Shown: positions 1 to 9,759 of the stretch, piece after piece
Position numbering within the stretch: position 1 is the first letter of the stretch
How the letters are laid out: every line of letters starts with the position of its first letter
NCBI GenBank assembly: GCA_023807065.1
Contig: JAJJLU010000867.1
Location: 1-15,704 of the forward strand
Source of the DNA: Isotricha intestinalis
Lineage: Eukaryota; Ciliophora; Litostomatea; Vestibuliferida; Isotrichidae
Direction: 5' to 3'
DNA: 15,704 nucleotides
The notes under the pieces: model-generated
The model's input: only the letters and a program-made list of their open reading frames with translations
What the model was told of the DNA's origin: nothing
Database searches by the model: none
Made by a program: the position numbers and the translations under genes

Positions 1-1251
1 TAATTCATTCATTTTTTTAACTAATAAAGAAGACATAATATCATCATCTTGTTTTTCAAAATATTTTTGTCTTTGAAGATAATTTTCATATTCTTTTCTA
101 TTATTTTGTTCTTCTATTTCTTTTAATAGTTTTTTATCTTCTTCAATTTGTTTTTGTTTTTCTAATTTTTTTAAATAATCTCTTTGATTGTTTAATTTTA
201 GAATTTCATCAAAATATTTTTTTTTCTTTTCTTTTTCAATCTCATCTTCATTTTTATTTTCTGTTTTTAATTTTTTTTCCATCAGTTTTTCTATTTTTAA
301 TTGACCTACTTTTAAAGCTCTTTCACTACTTTGTTTTTGAATTTGATGTTCTATATTAATTTCTCTTAATTCATCATTTTTTTCAATTTTTTCAATTTGC
401 TTTTTTAATTCATTTTCTTTTAATTTTTGTTCATTTAATTTAAGATTTCTTAAAAATTTTTTATCTTCTATTTTTTCTAATTTTTTCATTTGTTCTTTTT
501 CTTTAATTTGTAATTGTAAAATTTCTAAAAGTTTATTTCTTTCTTCTTCTTTTCTTTTTTTTTCTAATTTTAATTCATTTTCATATTTTTTATTTTCTTC
601 TTCGAAATTAGTTTGAGAATTATGTTCCATTTTTGCTTTTAATATATCTAATAAATCATGTCTTTTTTCAATTTGATTATTTATATATTTTTCAACTTGA
701 GGTTTTATTTTTTGAATTGGTGGTTTAGTATAAATTAAATTATTTGTTATTTCTTCTATATTAATTGGCTCATTATATGAAAAATCTATTTTTTGTCCTT
801 TTGCAAATGACTTCTTAATCTTTTTTCTTTTATTATTTGATAAAGTATTATATTTTTTCTTTTCGAGAAGTTCTTTTAATTTCTTTTCTTTTTCTTCTTT
901 TTTTTCTTCTAATAATTTATTATTTTTTTTCTCTTCTTCTAAATCAGCTTCATGATATTTATCCATTAAAGGAGTTTTTCTTTTAATTACTCTTGCTTTT
1001 TGAACTTTAAATTCCTTATCGGGATATTTTTGTTTTAATTTATTTATAAGTTCTTTTTCTATTGGTTGTAATATATCTTTTGGATTCATTGAATAATATT
1101 CTGGCTTCATTAATTCTTCTACATCTTTTTTTAATTCTGGATCATTATAATTTATTTCCAAAAATATATTATCATATTTTACTCTTATTACATCTGATAT
1201 TTTATTTATTATATATTTTCTTGTATCTATTGATTTTGAAAGAGGTTTCAT
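1..1251 (-). CDS. Lys/Glu-rich coiled-coil protein, 5' part only
   Basis: An open frame on the minus strand begins at an ATG at 1251 and runs without a stop to the left edge (417 codons), so the C-terminus lies outside the window. An in-frame TAA sits about 30 bases upstream, and this ATG, preceded by an A-rich leader, is the first one. The first 90 or so residues look globular (start MKPLSKSIDTRKYI). From about residue 100 the protein is dominated by Lys, Glu, Gln, Leu and Asn in long heptad-like helices, broken near residues 150-200 by a less charged stretch. It resembles the general type of trichoplein/TPH-domain or MNS1-like axonemal coiled-coil proteins, but similarity of charged helices is weak evidence. 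No catalytic motif is visible. The coding call is firm; the function is not known. Confidence 0.85.
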   Translation of the reverse strand, partial: MKPLSKSIDTRKYIINKISDVIRVKYDNIFLEINYNDPELKKDVEELMKPEYYSMNPKDILQPIEKELINKLKQKYPDKEFKVQKARVIKRKTPLMDKYHEADLEEEKKNNKLLEEKKEEKEKKLKELLEKKKYNTLSNNKRKKIKKSFAKGQKIDFSYNEPINIEEITNNLIYTKPPIQKIKPQVEKYINNQIEKRHDLLDILKAKMEHNSQTNFEEENKKYENELKLEKKRKEEERNKLLEILQLQIKEKEQMKKLEKIEDKKFLRNLKLNEQKLKENELKKQIEKIEKNDELREINIEHQIQKQSSERALKVGQLKIEKLMEKKLKTENKNEDEIEKEKKKKYFDEILKLNNQRDYLKKLEKQKQIEEDKKLLKEIEEQNNRKEYENYLQRQKYFEKQDDDIMSSLLVKKMNEL

Positions 1252-1433
1252 TTTTATTAATATTAATTTTTTTTTCTTTTAAATATTATTTTTATTAATA
1301 AATGTATAATATTTTTGGTATTTAATTATTAAAAAAGAATAACTTTCTTAAAACATATAAATATTTATAATAATAAATAGGGAATTATTTGATTATATAT
1401 ATGAAATAAATATTAAAAAATTATTTATTTTTA

Positions 1434-2105
1434 TTAAACTTTTTTAACTTGAGTTTGAAAGAAATTATCTCCTGTGCTATTATAATTTTTATGTTTAATA
1501 GGAGGAAGACAAGTAACACTTTTACTCATAATATTATTTTTATAATCATCATTATTAATTCTAAAAATTTGAATTAAAAAATCATCATCTTCACTATTAT
1601 TACTTAATTCAATCATTGGAATAACTTTTAATAAAGATTTCATATCTTTAAATCCTTGAAAATAATTTACTTTAAATGTATTTTCATATTGATAAATGGA
1701 ATAATTATCAGGTAATTTATTTAAAGCTTTTTGATGAGTGAAATAAAAGCATAAAACTGCTTTTATAAAAAAAATTAAAGATTCTTTTTCAAATCCTCCT
1801 AAAGATAAAGTTTCATATAAATTTATTATAACTCTTAATTGAAAAGTATTAAAATTTTTTCCTATTTGATATATAATATCACCTAATACATTACTATATG
1901 ATTTATGATCTTTGAAATTTTCAAATTTTAATTTTGAAATTAAGAATACATTATCTAAAAAAAAAGTTGATAATTCACATAATATTATAAATAATAATTT
2001 TTTAAGTATTATTATTTCATTATATTCTTCTTCACTTTCCATTTCAATTATTATTTTTTTAAGATAAGTGTAAAATTCAAAGGAGTTTTTATCGTTATTA
2101 TCCAT
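1434..2105 (-). CDS. Hypothetical protein, 223 aa
   Basis: A complete minus-strand frame runs from an ATG with an A-rich leader to a TAA. I do not recognise the family. Residues 1-25 are acidic and polar. Residues about 30-130 are rich in Leu, Ile and Phe in amphipathic helices with little charge, which suggests an all-helical soluble fold rather than a clear membrane protein. The last 50 residues are polar and probably disordered. There is no signal peptide and no Cys/His cluster. Its start lies only 50 bases from the start of the divergent propeller gene at 2156, so the two probably share a promoter region and may be co-expressed. The coding evidence is the length of the frame, balanced amino-acid use and A-rich synonymous codons like those of its neighbours. 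Confidence 0.7.
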   Translation of the reverse strand: MDNNDKNSFEFYTYLKKIIIEMESEEEYNEIIILKKLLFIILCELSTFFLDNVFLISKLKFENFKDHKSYSNVLGDIIYQIGKNFNTFQLRVIINLYETLSLGGFEKESLIFFIKAVLCFYFTHQKALNKLPDNYSIYQYENTFKVNYFQGFKDMKSLLKVIPMIELSNNSEDDDFLIQIFRINNDDYKNNIMSKSVTCLPPIKHKNYNSTGDNFFQTQVKKV

Positions 2106-2155
2106 TTAAATAATTAAAAAAAAATTTAAAAAAAAATATAATTAAAAGAATAAAA
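2106..2155. promoter_or_regulatory. Compact divergent promoter region (50 bp)
   Basis: The 50 bases between the starts of the minus-strand gene ending at 2105 and the plus-strand gene starting at 2156 are almost pure A/T, with runs of nine A's and two TTTAAA-like cores. Any promoter and 5' leader for both genes must lie here or overlap the coding starts. No specific factor site can be named. Confidence 0.45.
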
Positions 2156-4882
2156 ATGAAAAGACAAAGTATTAAAAATAAAAAAATAGAAGTTAAAGTT
2201 GATCCTTTTAAAAATTATCAATATCATAAAAATTTAAAAATGGGAAGTGCAATAAAAGAAAAAATGGAAAAAAATTTTCCTTCCTTTAATAATAAATATA
2301 ATGAAAAAAATAAAGAAAATACAAAAGTTTCAGAAGATATTATTCCAAATTCAAATAAAGATAATAGAATAAAAGCATATGAAGAATTAAATTCATCATC
2401 AGTTAAATTTAAAGGAAAACCAGTTTTTCAATCAAAAAATTCATATCATTTTAATGATACATTAAAATCTTTTAATCAAAATAAAAATTCAACTGATGAA
2501 AATAATAAAGAAAAAAAAAATAATAAAGAATATGATTCACGTTGGGAAATAATAGAAGAAAAAATAATAGGTGAAATAAATATAGATGAAAATCACTTAT
2601 TAAGTGAATTCGAAAAATATTATGAAGAAAAATTTTCTCATTTAGAAAAACAAAGTAAAGATATTACAAAAGGACAAGTTATATTTAATGAAAGTGATGC
2701 AATTCCAAAAAAGGCAAATTTAGGAGATAAATTTGTAAATGTTAATAGATATTATTATTTAGGAGCAAATTTATATCCTACTCAAAAGCAAATAATAAAT
2801 TCATCTATTTGTTATAATAAAGAAGATAAATGGGTAGCATATACAAATCATATATATATTATTATAGAAAATTTTCAACCTGATACAAATAGACAACAAA
2901 TTATTTTATGTAAACATAAAATTTCTTCTAAATTAAATTCAATTAAATTATCTCATGCAGGGAGAATTTTATATGCTTCTTCATTATCAAATGAATTAGT
3001 TTTTTATGATTATATGAGAGGTAAATTTACTTATTTAAAAACTTATAAAGTTCCCAATTGTAAAATTATTAATGATTATATGGTAACTCCTTTAAATAAT
3101 TTATGTGTAATATTATATAATGATTATCATATTTCTTGTATTGATTTTGGTTTAGGAGAAGAATTAATGTATAATAAAGCTTCTTTTGAAAATAAAAATG
3201 GATTATCTTTTATTCAAATGAAATTTAATTTATATTTATCAACAAATATGGAATTTTGTACTATTAATAAAGATTATTATTCTTATTGGTTTATTAAACC
3301 TAAAAATTTAACAATTGAAGAACATCCTTCAAGATTAAAAAATTTTACTGGAAATAATGAAATAATATGTTTTGATTATACTGCTCCTTTAAGTGTAAAG
3401 TGTATTATGTGTTTAATGTTAGGAATTTCAAATGGTTGTGTTGTTATTAGTGATTATATAAGAGATAATTTATTAAAAATTTACAAACCTACAGATTTAT
3501 TTACTATTGAAAAAAATATTAAATTATATGATATTATTTGTTCAATGTATTATGTTACTTTTATTTACAATGATAAAGTTAAATATTTTACAATGCCATC
3601 ATTACAAAAAATTGATTATTCTGATATGGATATTTTAAAAGAACCTAAAGGAGAAATTGATCATCATAGTACAATAACATCATGTGATATTGATTTAATA
3701 AATTCTAAAACAGAAGGAATAAGTTTAACTTATAATGGTTCTGTTTATTATATAAATTTTAATGAAGAATGTACTGTAAAATTATTTACTTTTATTCCAG
3801 CTGATTTATATGAAATTAAAGAATGTAAAATTATTAATAAAAATATTAAAAATACTTCAATTCAAAATAATAATCAAAATATATATAATAATAATACTAA
3901 TAATCAAAAAGGATATTATTTAATTACTTCACATAAACATGGAAATGTTAGAATTTGGAATATTCCTGAATTTGATATGATTTATGTTTTTGAAGTAAAT
4001 AATACTGAATTAACTTTAATACAAACTCTTCCAAATGATTTAAAATTTTTAGCTTTTTATGATAATGGTAATATAAGATGTTTTGATATTGAAGAAGGAA
4101 AAGTTACTGGAAAAGTTAATATTAAAAGTATTTTAGGTGAAAAGAATTATTTAAAAGAAGTTATTTTTTTCCCTGAAGGAAAGTATTTTTTTGGAATTGA
4201 TAAAGATAAAAATAATATTTATTTAGCAACAGTTGAAAGTTATAATGGACTTAATATTCATTTTAATCAAGTTTTAAGTGGTTATTCAATGAATATTAAA
4301 AATGTATCTTTAAGTATTTTAGAACCTTATTTAATTTTTGCTTTTAATAATAATGATAAAGAAGTATTAATTTATAATAGACAATATACTGAATTAATTA
4401 GAGATTTATCCTTTGAAAAAACTGTCCCTGTTTATATAAAAATAGATTCTTTTAATCCAGAATTTTTTTGTAATGAAAATAAAATAAATAATCAAAATAA
4501 TGATATTCAAAATAAAATACTTTTATCTTTTTCTCCTTTAATTAATCAAAAGAATCAAATAATAATTTTTTCAAAAACAAATAATGTAATATTAATGAGA
4601 GATTTTAAATTGAAATTAATATATAAAATTATTAAATTTGATTCTCAACTTTTAAATTTTAATTTATCTAATACAGGTTATTATATTCTTTATATGTTTA
4701 AAAATGTTTTTAAAGTAAGTGAATTTAATCCTGATTATGATTCAATACCAAAAGGAACAATAATACCAAATGTTATAAATGATACTGAAATTATTCCTAA
4801 ATTATCTCAAGATGATAAAATTATTCTTTTTAATAATGATTATTCACTTGCTTTTTATTTAATAAGTAATAAACAAAATTAA
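2156..4882 (+). CDS. Large beta-propeller (WD40-like) repeat protein, 908 aa
   Basis: A complete frame runs from an ATG (leader AATAAAA) to a TAA. Residues 1-170 are polar, Lys/Asn-rich and probably disordered. A short Glu-rich helix follows around residues 140-175. From about residue 200 to the end there are many short beta strands of the kind seen in propeller blades: hydrophobic pairs, then Gly/Asp turns, then an aromatic residue before Asp or Asn. The clearest blade is near residues 588-605 (SHKHGNVRIWNI), followed by a blade ending near DNGNIRCFDIEEG. Other blades are degenerate, and an Asn-rich loop interrupts them near residues 570-585. Two tandem propellers would fit the length. Proteins of this build in ciliates and flagellates are often axonemal or centriolar (CFAP or WDR90 types), but I cannot assign a family. 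Such a protein would act as a scaffold; no catalytic residues are expected. Confidence 0.75.
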   Translation: MKRQSIKNKKIEVKVDPFKNYQYHKNLKMGSAIKEKMEKNFPSFNNKYNEKNKENTKVSEDIIPNSNKDNRIKAYEELNSSSVKFKGKPVFQSKNSYHFNDTLKSFNQNKNSTDENNKEKKNNKEYDSRWEIIEEKIIGEINIDENHLLSEFEKYYEEKFSHLEKQSKDITKGQVIFNESDAIPKKANLGDKFVNVNRYYYLGANLYPTQKQIINSSICYNKEDKWVAYTNHIYIIIENFQPDTNRQQIILCKHKISSKLNSIKLSHAGRILYASSLSNELVFYDYMRGKFTYLKTYKVPNCKIINDYMVTPLNNLCVILYNDYHISCIDFGLGEELMYNKASFENKNGLSFIQMKFNLYLSTNMEFCTINKDYYSYWFIKPKNLTIEEHPSRLKNFTGNNEIICFDYTAPLSVKCIMCLMLGISNGCVVISDYIRDNLLKIYKPTDLFTIEKNIKLYDIICSMYYVTFIYNDKVKYFTMPSLQKIDYSDMDILKEPKGEIDHHSTITSCDIDLINSKTEGISLTYNGSVYYINFNEECTVKLFTFIPADLYEIKECKIINKNIKNTSIQNNNQNIYNNNTNNQKGYYLITSHKHGNVRIWNIPEFDMIYVFEVNNTELTLIQTLPNDLKFLAFYDNGNIRCFDIEEGKVTGKVNIKSILGEKNYLKEVIFFPEGKYFFGIDKDKNNIYLATVESYNGLNIHFNQVLSGYSMNIKNVSLSILEPYLIFAFNNNDKEVLIYNRQYTELIRDLSFEKTVPVYIKIDSFNPEFFCNENKINNQNNDIQNKILLSFSPLINQKNQIIIFSKTNNVILMRDFKLKLIYKIIKFDSQLLNFNLSNTGYYILYMFKNVFKVSEFNPDYDSIPKGTIIPNVINDTEIIPKLSQDDKIILFNNDYSLAFYLISNKQN

Positions 4883-5016
4883 TTTTTATTTAATATTTTT
4901 AAAAAAAGGATAAATTATTATTTTTTTATTTCTATTAATAAATAATATTTTGAATAATAATAATAATTATATTCTTTTAATTATTTAATTTAATTAAAAT
5001 CATTTATTAAATTATA

Positions 5017-6747
5017 TTAAATATCAGTCTCTTTATTATCAATATTATTTGTAATGATATTTCCTTTTAATTTATCATCATTTATATTTTTATTTAAATT
5101 TACATTTTGACCAAAAGACTTTTCTTCATCAAATGTTTCATAATTATCATATTCTTTATCTCCAATTAATAAAAACATTTGTTCCATCATTTCTTCTTTA
5201 ATTGAATATTTTTCTATATATTCTTTAACAAATTCTTTTAAATTATTTTTATTAAATCTAAACTCTAACATATTATGAATTACTGATAATAATTTTGAAA
5301 AAACTATATTTGATACATTAAATAATTTATCTTCTTTGTTATTTTCTTGATTTACTAAAGATTTTTTTTTTTCTAAATTTTCTAATTCAATATCTATTGT
5401 TTTTTGGAAATGACTTTTCCAAAATTCTTTAGATTGAAATAGTGCATCATTATCTATATATTTAATTAAATATATTTTTTTATTATTATTATCAAAACAA
5501 TAATAAGTTTGACTCATTATAATAATATATTTCATAATTTCATAATCTTTTTCTTTTTTTATTTTTTCTAAAATAAATTTTAATATAATTCCTAATTGTT
5601 TAAAAGTTCCATGAAAAGTAATTTCAAAATTTCCTTCAGCTCTTATTTTATTTAAAGATATCATAAAAAATAATCTATTTTCTCTATTATTTAATAAATT
5701 TAATAATTTATCAAATTTAGATTGTTCAATTGAAATTAACGTTGATGAATCTAATATATATTTTGCTTCTTCTAAAATAAAATTCTTTTCTCTTTCTATT
5801 TCTTCATTAAAAGATTCTGCAATTTGTTTAAAATTATTTTTCATTTTTATAACTACATCAATAAAATGATTTAATGTTATTGATTTTGTTTTTGAAAATT
5901 TTTCTTTTTCCATTTTATCAAAAATTTTAAGTGAATAAGGAATAAAAATTATTTTATTTATTGAAATTGGTTTTAAATTTTTTTCTTGTTGATTTATTAA
6001 TCTATTTATATCAAAACTTTTTTCAATTCCTAAAGTAAATTCGTTTAAATTTTTTAATTCATCTTCTAAATTTATTAAGTAACCTTTTCCAATGCTTTGA
6101 GCAAATATTCCTAAATCATTATAAATATTTTTATTTAAAGAAATTAACTCATTTATTTTTTCATTTCCTTCTTTTAATATTTTTTTTCTTTTTTTATTTA
6201 TAATATTAATAAAATCTAAATAAGCTTTTTCACAATTTTTTCCTTTTAATATTTCATTTTCTATTAACTCTTTTTTTTTTGTTTCATTTTGAATTAATAA
6301 ATCTTCTATAGAACTTAATTGATTATTATAATCTTCTATTTTTTTATTTAAAACTAAAAAATCATCATCAAAAATTAATGTTTTTAAATGGTCTATTAAT
6401 TCATTTATTCTTTTTTTTCTTTCTTGAATTTCAACTGTTACTGTTATTTTATTCATTAATAAAATATAACCATCAATAAAACTTAATTGAATTTCTAATG
6501 TTTGTCTAAAAATTGAAAAAAAATTTCCAAAACATTTATAAGTGTTTTGTAAAGGATTTAATATTTTATTTGATATATTATTTTTATAATCAGTTGTAAT
6601 TGAAAGATATTTTTGAAATAAAGAAGAAAATGTTTGAAATTCATTTAATTTTTCTTCAAATTCTTTATTGATGTTTTGAATTAAATTTTTTAAATCAATT
6701 TTATTGTTTATTGTTTGATATGTTTTATTTTGATCTTTTTTATCCAT
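5017..6747 (-). CDS. F-BAR-like helical protein with C-terminal SBF2/KIAA0513-like domain, 576 aa
   Basis: The frame ends at a TAA. I place the start at the ATG at 6747; the codon just before it is TTG, an unlikely eukaryotic start. Residues about 20-330 are long charged helices with regularly spaced hydrophobics, of the type seen in BAR/F-BAR dimers or other coiled coils. Residues about 340-545 match my memory of the helical domain in MTMR5/13 (SBF2) and KIAA0513-like proteins: an IIIMSQTYY core near residue 411, an EFWKSHF tryptophan segment near 440, and a FSKLLSVIHNM segment near 485. In that family the tryptophan lies in a FW pair after the SQT(F/Y)Y helix, as here. Proteins with this domain are linked to membrane traffic. 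A membrane-remodelling adaptor role is an inference. The C-terminal 30 residues are polar and Asn-rich. Confidence 0.7.
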   Translation of the reverse strand: MDKKDQNKTYQTINNKIDLKNLIQNINKEFEEKLNEFQTFSSLFQKYLSITTDYKNNISNKILNPLQNTYKCFGNFFSIFRQTLEIQLSFIDGYILLMNKITVTVEIQERKKRINELIDHLKTLIFDDDFLVLNKKIEDYNNQLSSIEDLLIQNETKKKELIENEILKGKNCEKAYLDFINIINKKRKKILKEGNEKINELISLNKNIYNDLGIFAQSIGKGYLINLEDELKNLNEFTLGIEKSFDINRLINQQEKNLKPISINKIIFIPYSLKIFDKMEKEKFSKTKSITLNHFIDVVIKMKNNFKQIAESFNEEIEREKNFILEEAKYILDSSTLISIEQSKFDKLLNLLNNRENRLFFMISLNKIRAEGNFEITFHGTFKQLGIILKFILEKIKKEKDYEIMKYIIIMSQTYYCFDNNNKKIYLIKYIDNDALFQSKEFWKSHFQKTIDIELENLEKKKSLVNQENNKEDKLFNVSNIVFSKLLSVIHNMLEFRFNKNNLKEFVKEYIEKYSIKEEMMEQMFLLIGDKEYDNYETFDEEKSFGQNVNLNKNINDDKLKGNIITNNIDNKETDI

Positions 6748-7695
6748 CAATTAAGTTTAATTTACTAATTTTTTATTAAAATAATTACGAATAATTAATA
6801 TATTATATTTATTTAAATTTAACATTTTAATTTATTAACCATTATAATTGTATTTCAATTTTAATTATTGTTGTAATATATTTAAATTCATTTCCTTTAA
6901 TATCTATTTAATTAAAATAAGGAATTTAAATTTTTCAATTATTCTCATTATTTGAATTTAATTTTTGAAATCAAAAATTGTATAATTATATTTTGAATTT
7001 ATGTAAAAAATAGTAATTAATTCATTTTATTGTTCTTTCTTTTTCAAAAAAAAATAAAACAATTTCAAGTTATAGTATCTGTTTGCTAAATTTATTCTTT
7101 TCATTGGAAAAAATTTATACTGTATTTCACTTTTTCCCTATAATTTCTCTCATAAAAATTCAGATCCAAGTTTTGTTTCATGATTTTTCATTTTAAGAGA
7201 AGATTTTAAAGGAAAAAAAATAATTATAATCAGAAAAAAACTTTTTGTTATTTTCTTTTTTAAGAACCATTTTTTTTATTTTTTCTCTTCAAAAATGTAT
7301 AGTGTAAAATATTAAATTCTTTTGAGTTTTTTTTATTGATATAAATCTACAATTGTTATGAGATAGTTTTGATGAATTTGTTTTCAAATTATGAAATTTT
7401 CATCATTCAAACAAAAACAAGAAAAATCAAAATCGTTCATATAAAATTATCTTCTTGAAAAAGAAATAACAAAATGTTTTTTCTGCTTACAATTATGTTT
7501 TTCCCTTTAAAATATTCTCTTAAAATGAAAAATCATGAAACTGCTAAAGAAACCTGCATCTGACTTTTTCTGAGAGAAGTAAGTGAAAAAAATAAAATAT
7601 ACAACAAAATTTTTGAAGATAAAGAAAAAAAATAGACATAAAAATCATTAGTTGAAAATAGAATAAATTTTATAATTTAATTTTAAAAGATTAAT
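6748..7695. other. Long intergenic region with inverted repeat
   Basis: This is the largest gap between intact genes, 948 bases. It lies between the 5' end of the gene at 5017-6747 and the 3' end of the gene at 7696-9759, both on the minus strand. No frame of convincing coding character is present on either strand. It holds a small perfect palindrome at 6960-6979 (nine-base arms, two-base spacer) and the large inverted repeat described separately. The left part, 6748-7100, is plain A/T-rich sequence that must contain the promoter of the gene ending at 6747. Confidence 0.8.
7110..7614. repeat. Large imperfect inverted repeat (foldback structure)
   Basis: The left arm (core 7175-7266) and right arm (core 7452-7541) are reverse complements with about ten differences, two of them single-base gaps, in some 92 positions; I aligned them by eye. 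Weaker complementarity continues outward: for example, CTCTCAT...CAGATCC at 7147-7166 pairs with GCATCTGA...TGAGAG at 7557-7577. This gives arms of roughly 150-165 bases around a 185-base spacer. The spacer has its own small stem (TGATGAA at 7370 with TTCATCA at 7399). No coding frame lies inside. It could be a foldback or MITE-like element or a remnant of inverted duplication. If transcribed, it would form a long hairpin RNA. Confidence 0.85.
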
Positions 7696-9759
7696 TTAAA
7701 TCATTCCTTCAATAGAATCCATTTTTTCAATTTCCTGACTTTTATTTTTCTTTTTCACTTTACAAAAAATAAAAAATCCAATGAATACAACAACAAGAAA
7801 TACAACAATAAAAATAATCCAAAAATATAATTTTTGTTTCCAAATAAAATTTAAACACTCATCTTTAATACATTCCCTATAGAAAGTATCAAAAATATAT
7901 CCTTCATCACAATAAGAAGGAACACAAACATTACTCCATTTCCCATCATTTCCACATTGAAATCCTCCATGAGCATGACTATCATTTTCAAATTTACAAG
8001 AATCATTTAATAGCAATAATTTCTTATTATCTGGATTACATTCTTTTTTATATTTTTCAATTATATTTAATCCTTCATTAATAAAATCACTAACATATAA
8101 ATTATAAATATTTACTCTTTCATCAATTGGAAATTTCATATATTCTAAAGGATAAATTATACTATTATTATCTTGGTAATTATCTGAGAAAGACTCTTGA
8201 AATGTTATTGACATTGTTATATTATATTTAAGTAAATTGGAATAATATTTTGAATTAAATTGATTTAATTGATACACTGAACTTGGTGATTGACTCGAAT
8301 CAAATTTTTCATTTTTGGTTTCATTTGATGGATTTCCTAAATAACCAACAATAATTGCACTTCCATAATTTTGTAAATACTTAATAAAAGTACTTGTACA
8401 TGAATATGAAAAGCCATCTGTGAATATTATTATTTCTGTTGGTTTTCTTTTTTGTCTTTTTATTGAACCATAATAATAATAATATAATTCAGTTGATGTG
8501 TATATAAATTCTTCTGTTCTTTTATGATTTACTTCATTTGAATATTTATCTATTTTTTCTTTTGAAAAATAATCTTTTAATTTTTTTGGTTCACAATTTA
8601 AAGAAACAACATTATTATTTGATAATGCTTCTTTATTTAAATCTGTTATTCTATTAGAAAATTTATATTTTATATTATTAATATCAAAATTTATTATTTT
8701 TTGAAATATTTCTGGAAAAGGAGTAATTCCTCCTCCATTAAATATTTCTACTATTATAATGGGATAATTATTTGAATTTATTGCTTCCATTATTTTTTTA
8801 AATTGTTCAATACCATTGTTATAATCAAATTGAAAAGATGTTTGAATTATTACATTTACTTTTTTTTCATTTTCTATTTTTAATTTTAATATTCCAAAAT
8901 CATAATCCCAATAATTTGTTTGTAAATTTCTATATTCAATATTTTTTCTCTTTGAAAATTCATATTCAATTTGAAAAATATTTGGTTCAACAATAAAATA
9001 TTTTTCTTTTTCTTTTAAATAATATTTTGAAAATTCTTTTGATAATTGTTTCTTTTCTAAAATAATATAATCAAATGAAAGTGTTCTTCCATTTTCATAA
9101 GTTATTGTTATATTTTCTAAATCTTCTTTTGAAAAAGGATAAATATCGAATTTATTTGCATTAAAAATTTTAAAATTGTAAGTAAATTGAGCATGTTTAT
9201 CTTTTAAAATTTGCATTCCAAAATTTTGTATATAATCAAAAGGTTCTTTTCCATTAATTTTTATAATTGAATAATTTTTAAATTCATTTATTTGATCTAT
9301 TAATTCTTGTGGAAAAAATTTTTTTGACATTTCTAAAGGCTCAGCATATAATTTATTTGTGTTATTTTTAGTTCGAATTTTATAATCAAGAGGACCATTA
9401 AAAGTGAAATTTTCAAATTTAAAGAAATAAACTTTGGTATGTATGTCTTTTAAAGATATAATAATTTTTGAAACTTGTTGGTAAAATTCATAAAAAGTTA
9501 TATTTTGTGTATTTATTGATTTAAATTTTGAAACTAAATCAACTGGTTCAATATCAATAGGAGGTACTTTTGCAATATCAAAAAAGACATAATGGTTTTC
9601 TAAAGCTTCTAATATATTTAAAATTATATTATCATAATCTGTAGAATTATATGGTACATCATTTATTTTATTTACTACTTCATCAAAAGTATACTTTATA
9701 TATTCTATATCTTGGCTTAATATTAATATATAAAGAATTGAAAATATTTTATATTTCAT
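7696..9759 (-). CDS. Membrane-anchored S41-type (C-terminal-processing/tricorn-like) peptidase homologue, 687 aa
   Basis: The frame runs from ATG 9759 to TAA. Residues 1-16 (MKYKIFSILYILILSQ) form a signal peptide. The ectodomain holds features of peptidase family S41. A strand-loop near residues 330-345 reads VEIFNGGG, equivalent to the family's NGGG loop. A segment near residues 447-457 reads TDGFSYSCTS and lies where S41 proteins carry the nucleophilic serine, followed by a Gly-rich VGYLGNP strand. A Cys-rich module near residues 600-642 (CGNDGKW then paired Cys) comes before a single membrane helix at about 644-665 and a basic cytoplasmic tail. The product is therefore a type I surface or endomembrane protein facing the lumen or outside. 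Whether it is an active protease is uncertain, since the serine context is not that of bacterial Ctp enzymes. Similar signal-S41-Cys-TM proteins are, to my knowledge, common in anaerobic gut eukaryotes. Confidence 0.8.
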   Translation of the reverse strand: MKYKIFSILYILILSQDIEYIKYTFDEVVNKINDVPYNSTDYDNIILNILEALENHYVFFDIAKVPPIDIEPVDLVSKFKSINTQNITFYEFYQQVSKIIISLKDIHTKVYFFKFENFTFNGPLDYKIRTKNNTNKLYAEPLEMSKKFFPQELIDQINEFKNYSIIKINGKEPFDYIQNFGMQILKDKHAQFTYNFKIFNANKFDIYPFSKEDLENITITYENGRTLSFDYIILEKKQLSKEFSKYYLKEKEKYFIVEPNIFQIEYEFSKRKNIEYRNLQTNYWDYDFGILKLKIENEKKVNVIIQTSFQFDYNNGIEQFKKIMEAINSNNYPIIIVEIFNGGGITPFPEIFQKIINFDINNIKYKFSNRITDLNKEALSNNNVVSLNCEPKKLKDYFSKEKIDKYSNEVNHKRTEEFIYTSTELYYYYYGSIKRQKRKPTEIIIFTDGFSYSCTSTFIKYLQNYGSAIIVGYLGNPSNETKNEKFDSSQSPSSVYQLNQFNSKYYSNLLKYNITMSITFQESFSDNYQDNNSIIYPLEYMKFPIDERVNIYNLYVSDFINEGLNIIEKYKKECNPDNKKLLLLNDSCKFENDSHAHGGFQCGNDGKWSNVCVPSYCDEGYIFDTFYRECIKDECLNFIWKQKLYFWIIFIVVFLVVVFIGFFIFCKVKKKNKSQEIEKMDSIEGMI

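Noticed and set aside
1062..1298. Plus-strand 78-codon hydrophobic frame
   Set aside because: It is antisense to the start of the coiled-coil gene on the minus strand and has only Leu/Ile/Tyr/Phe-biased composition.
6748..6750. TTG at 6748-6750 as the start of the 5017-6747 gene
   Set aside because: An ATG follows directly as the next codon, and non-ATG starts are improbable in a eukaryote.
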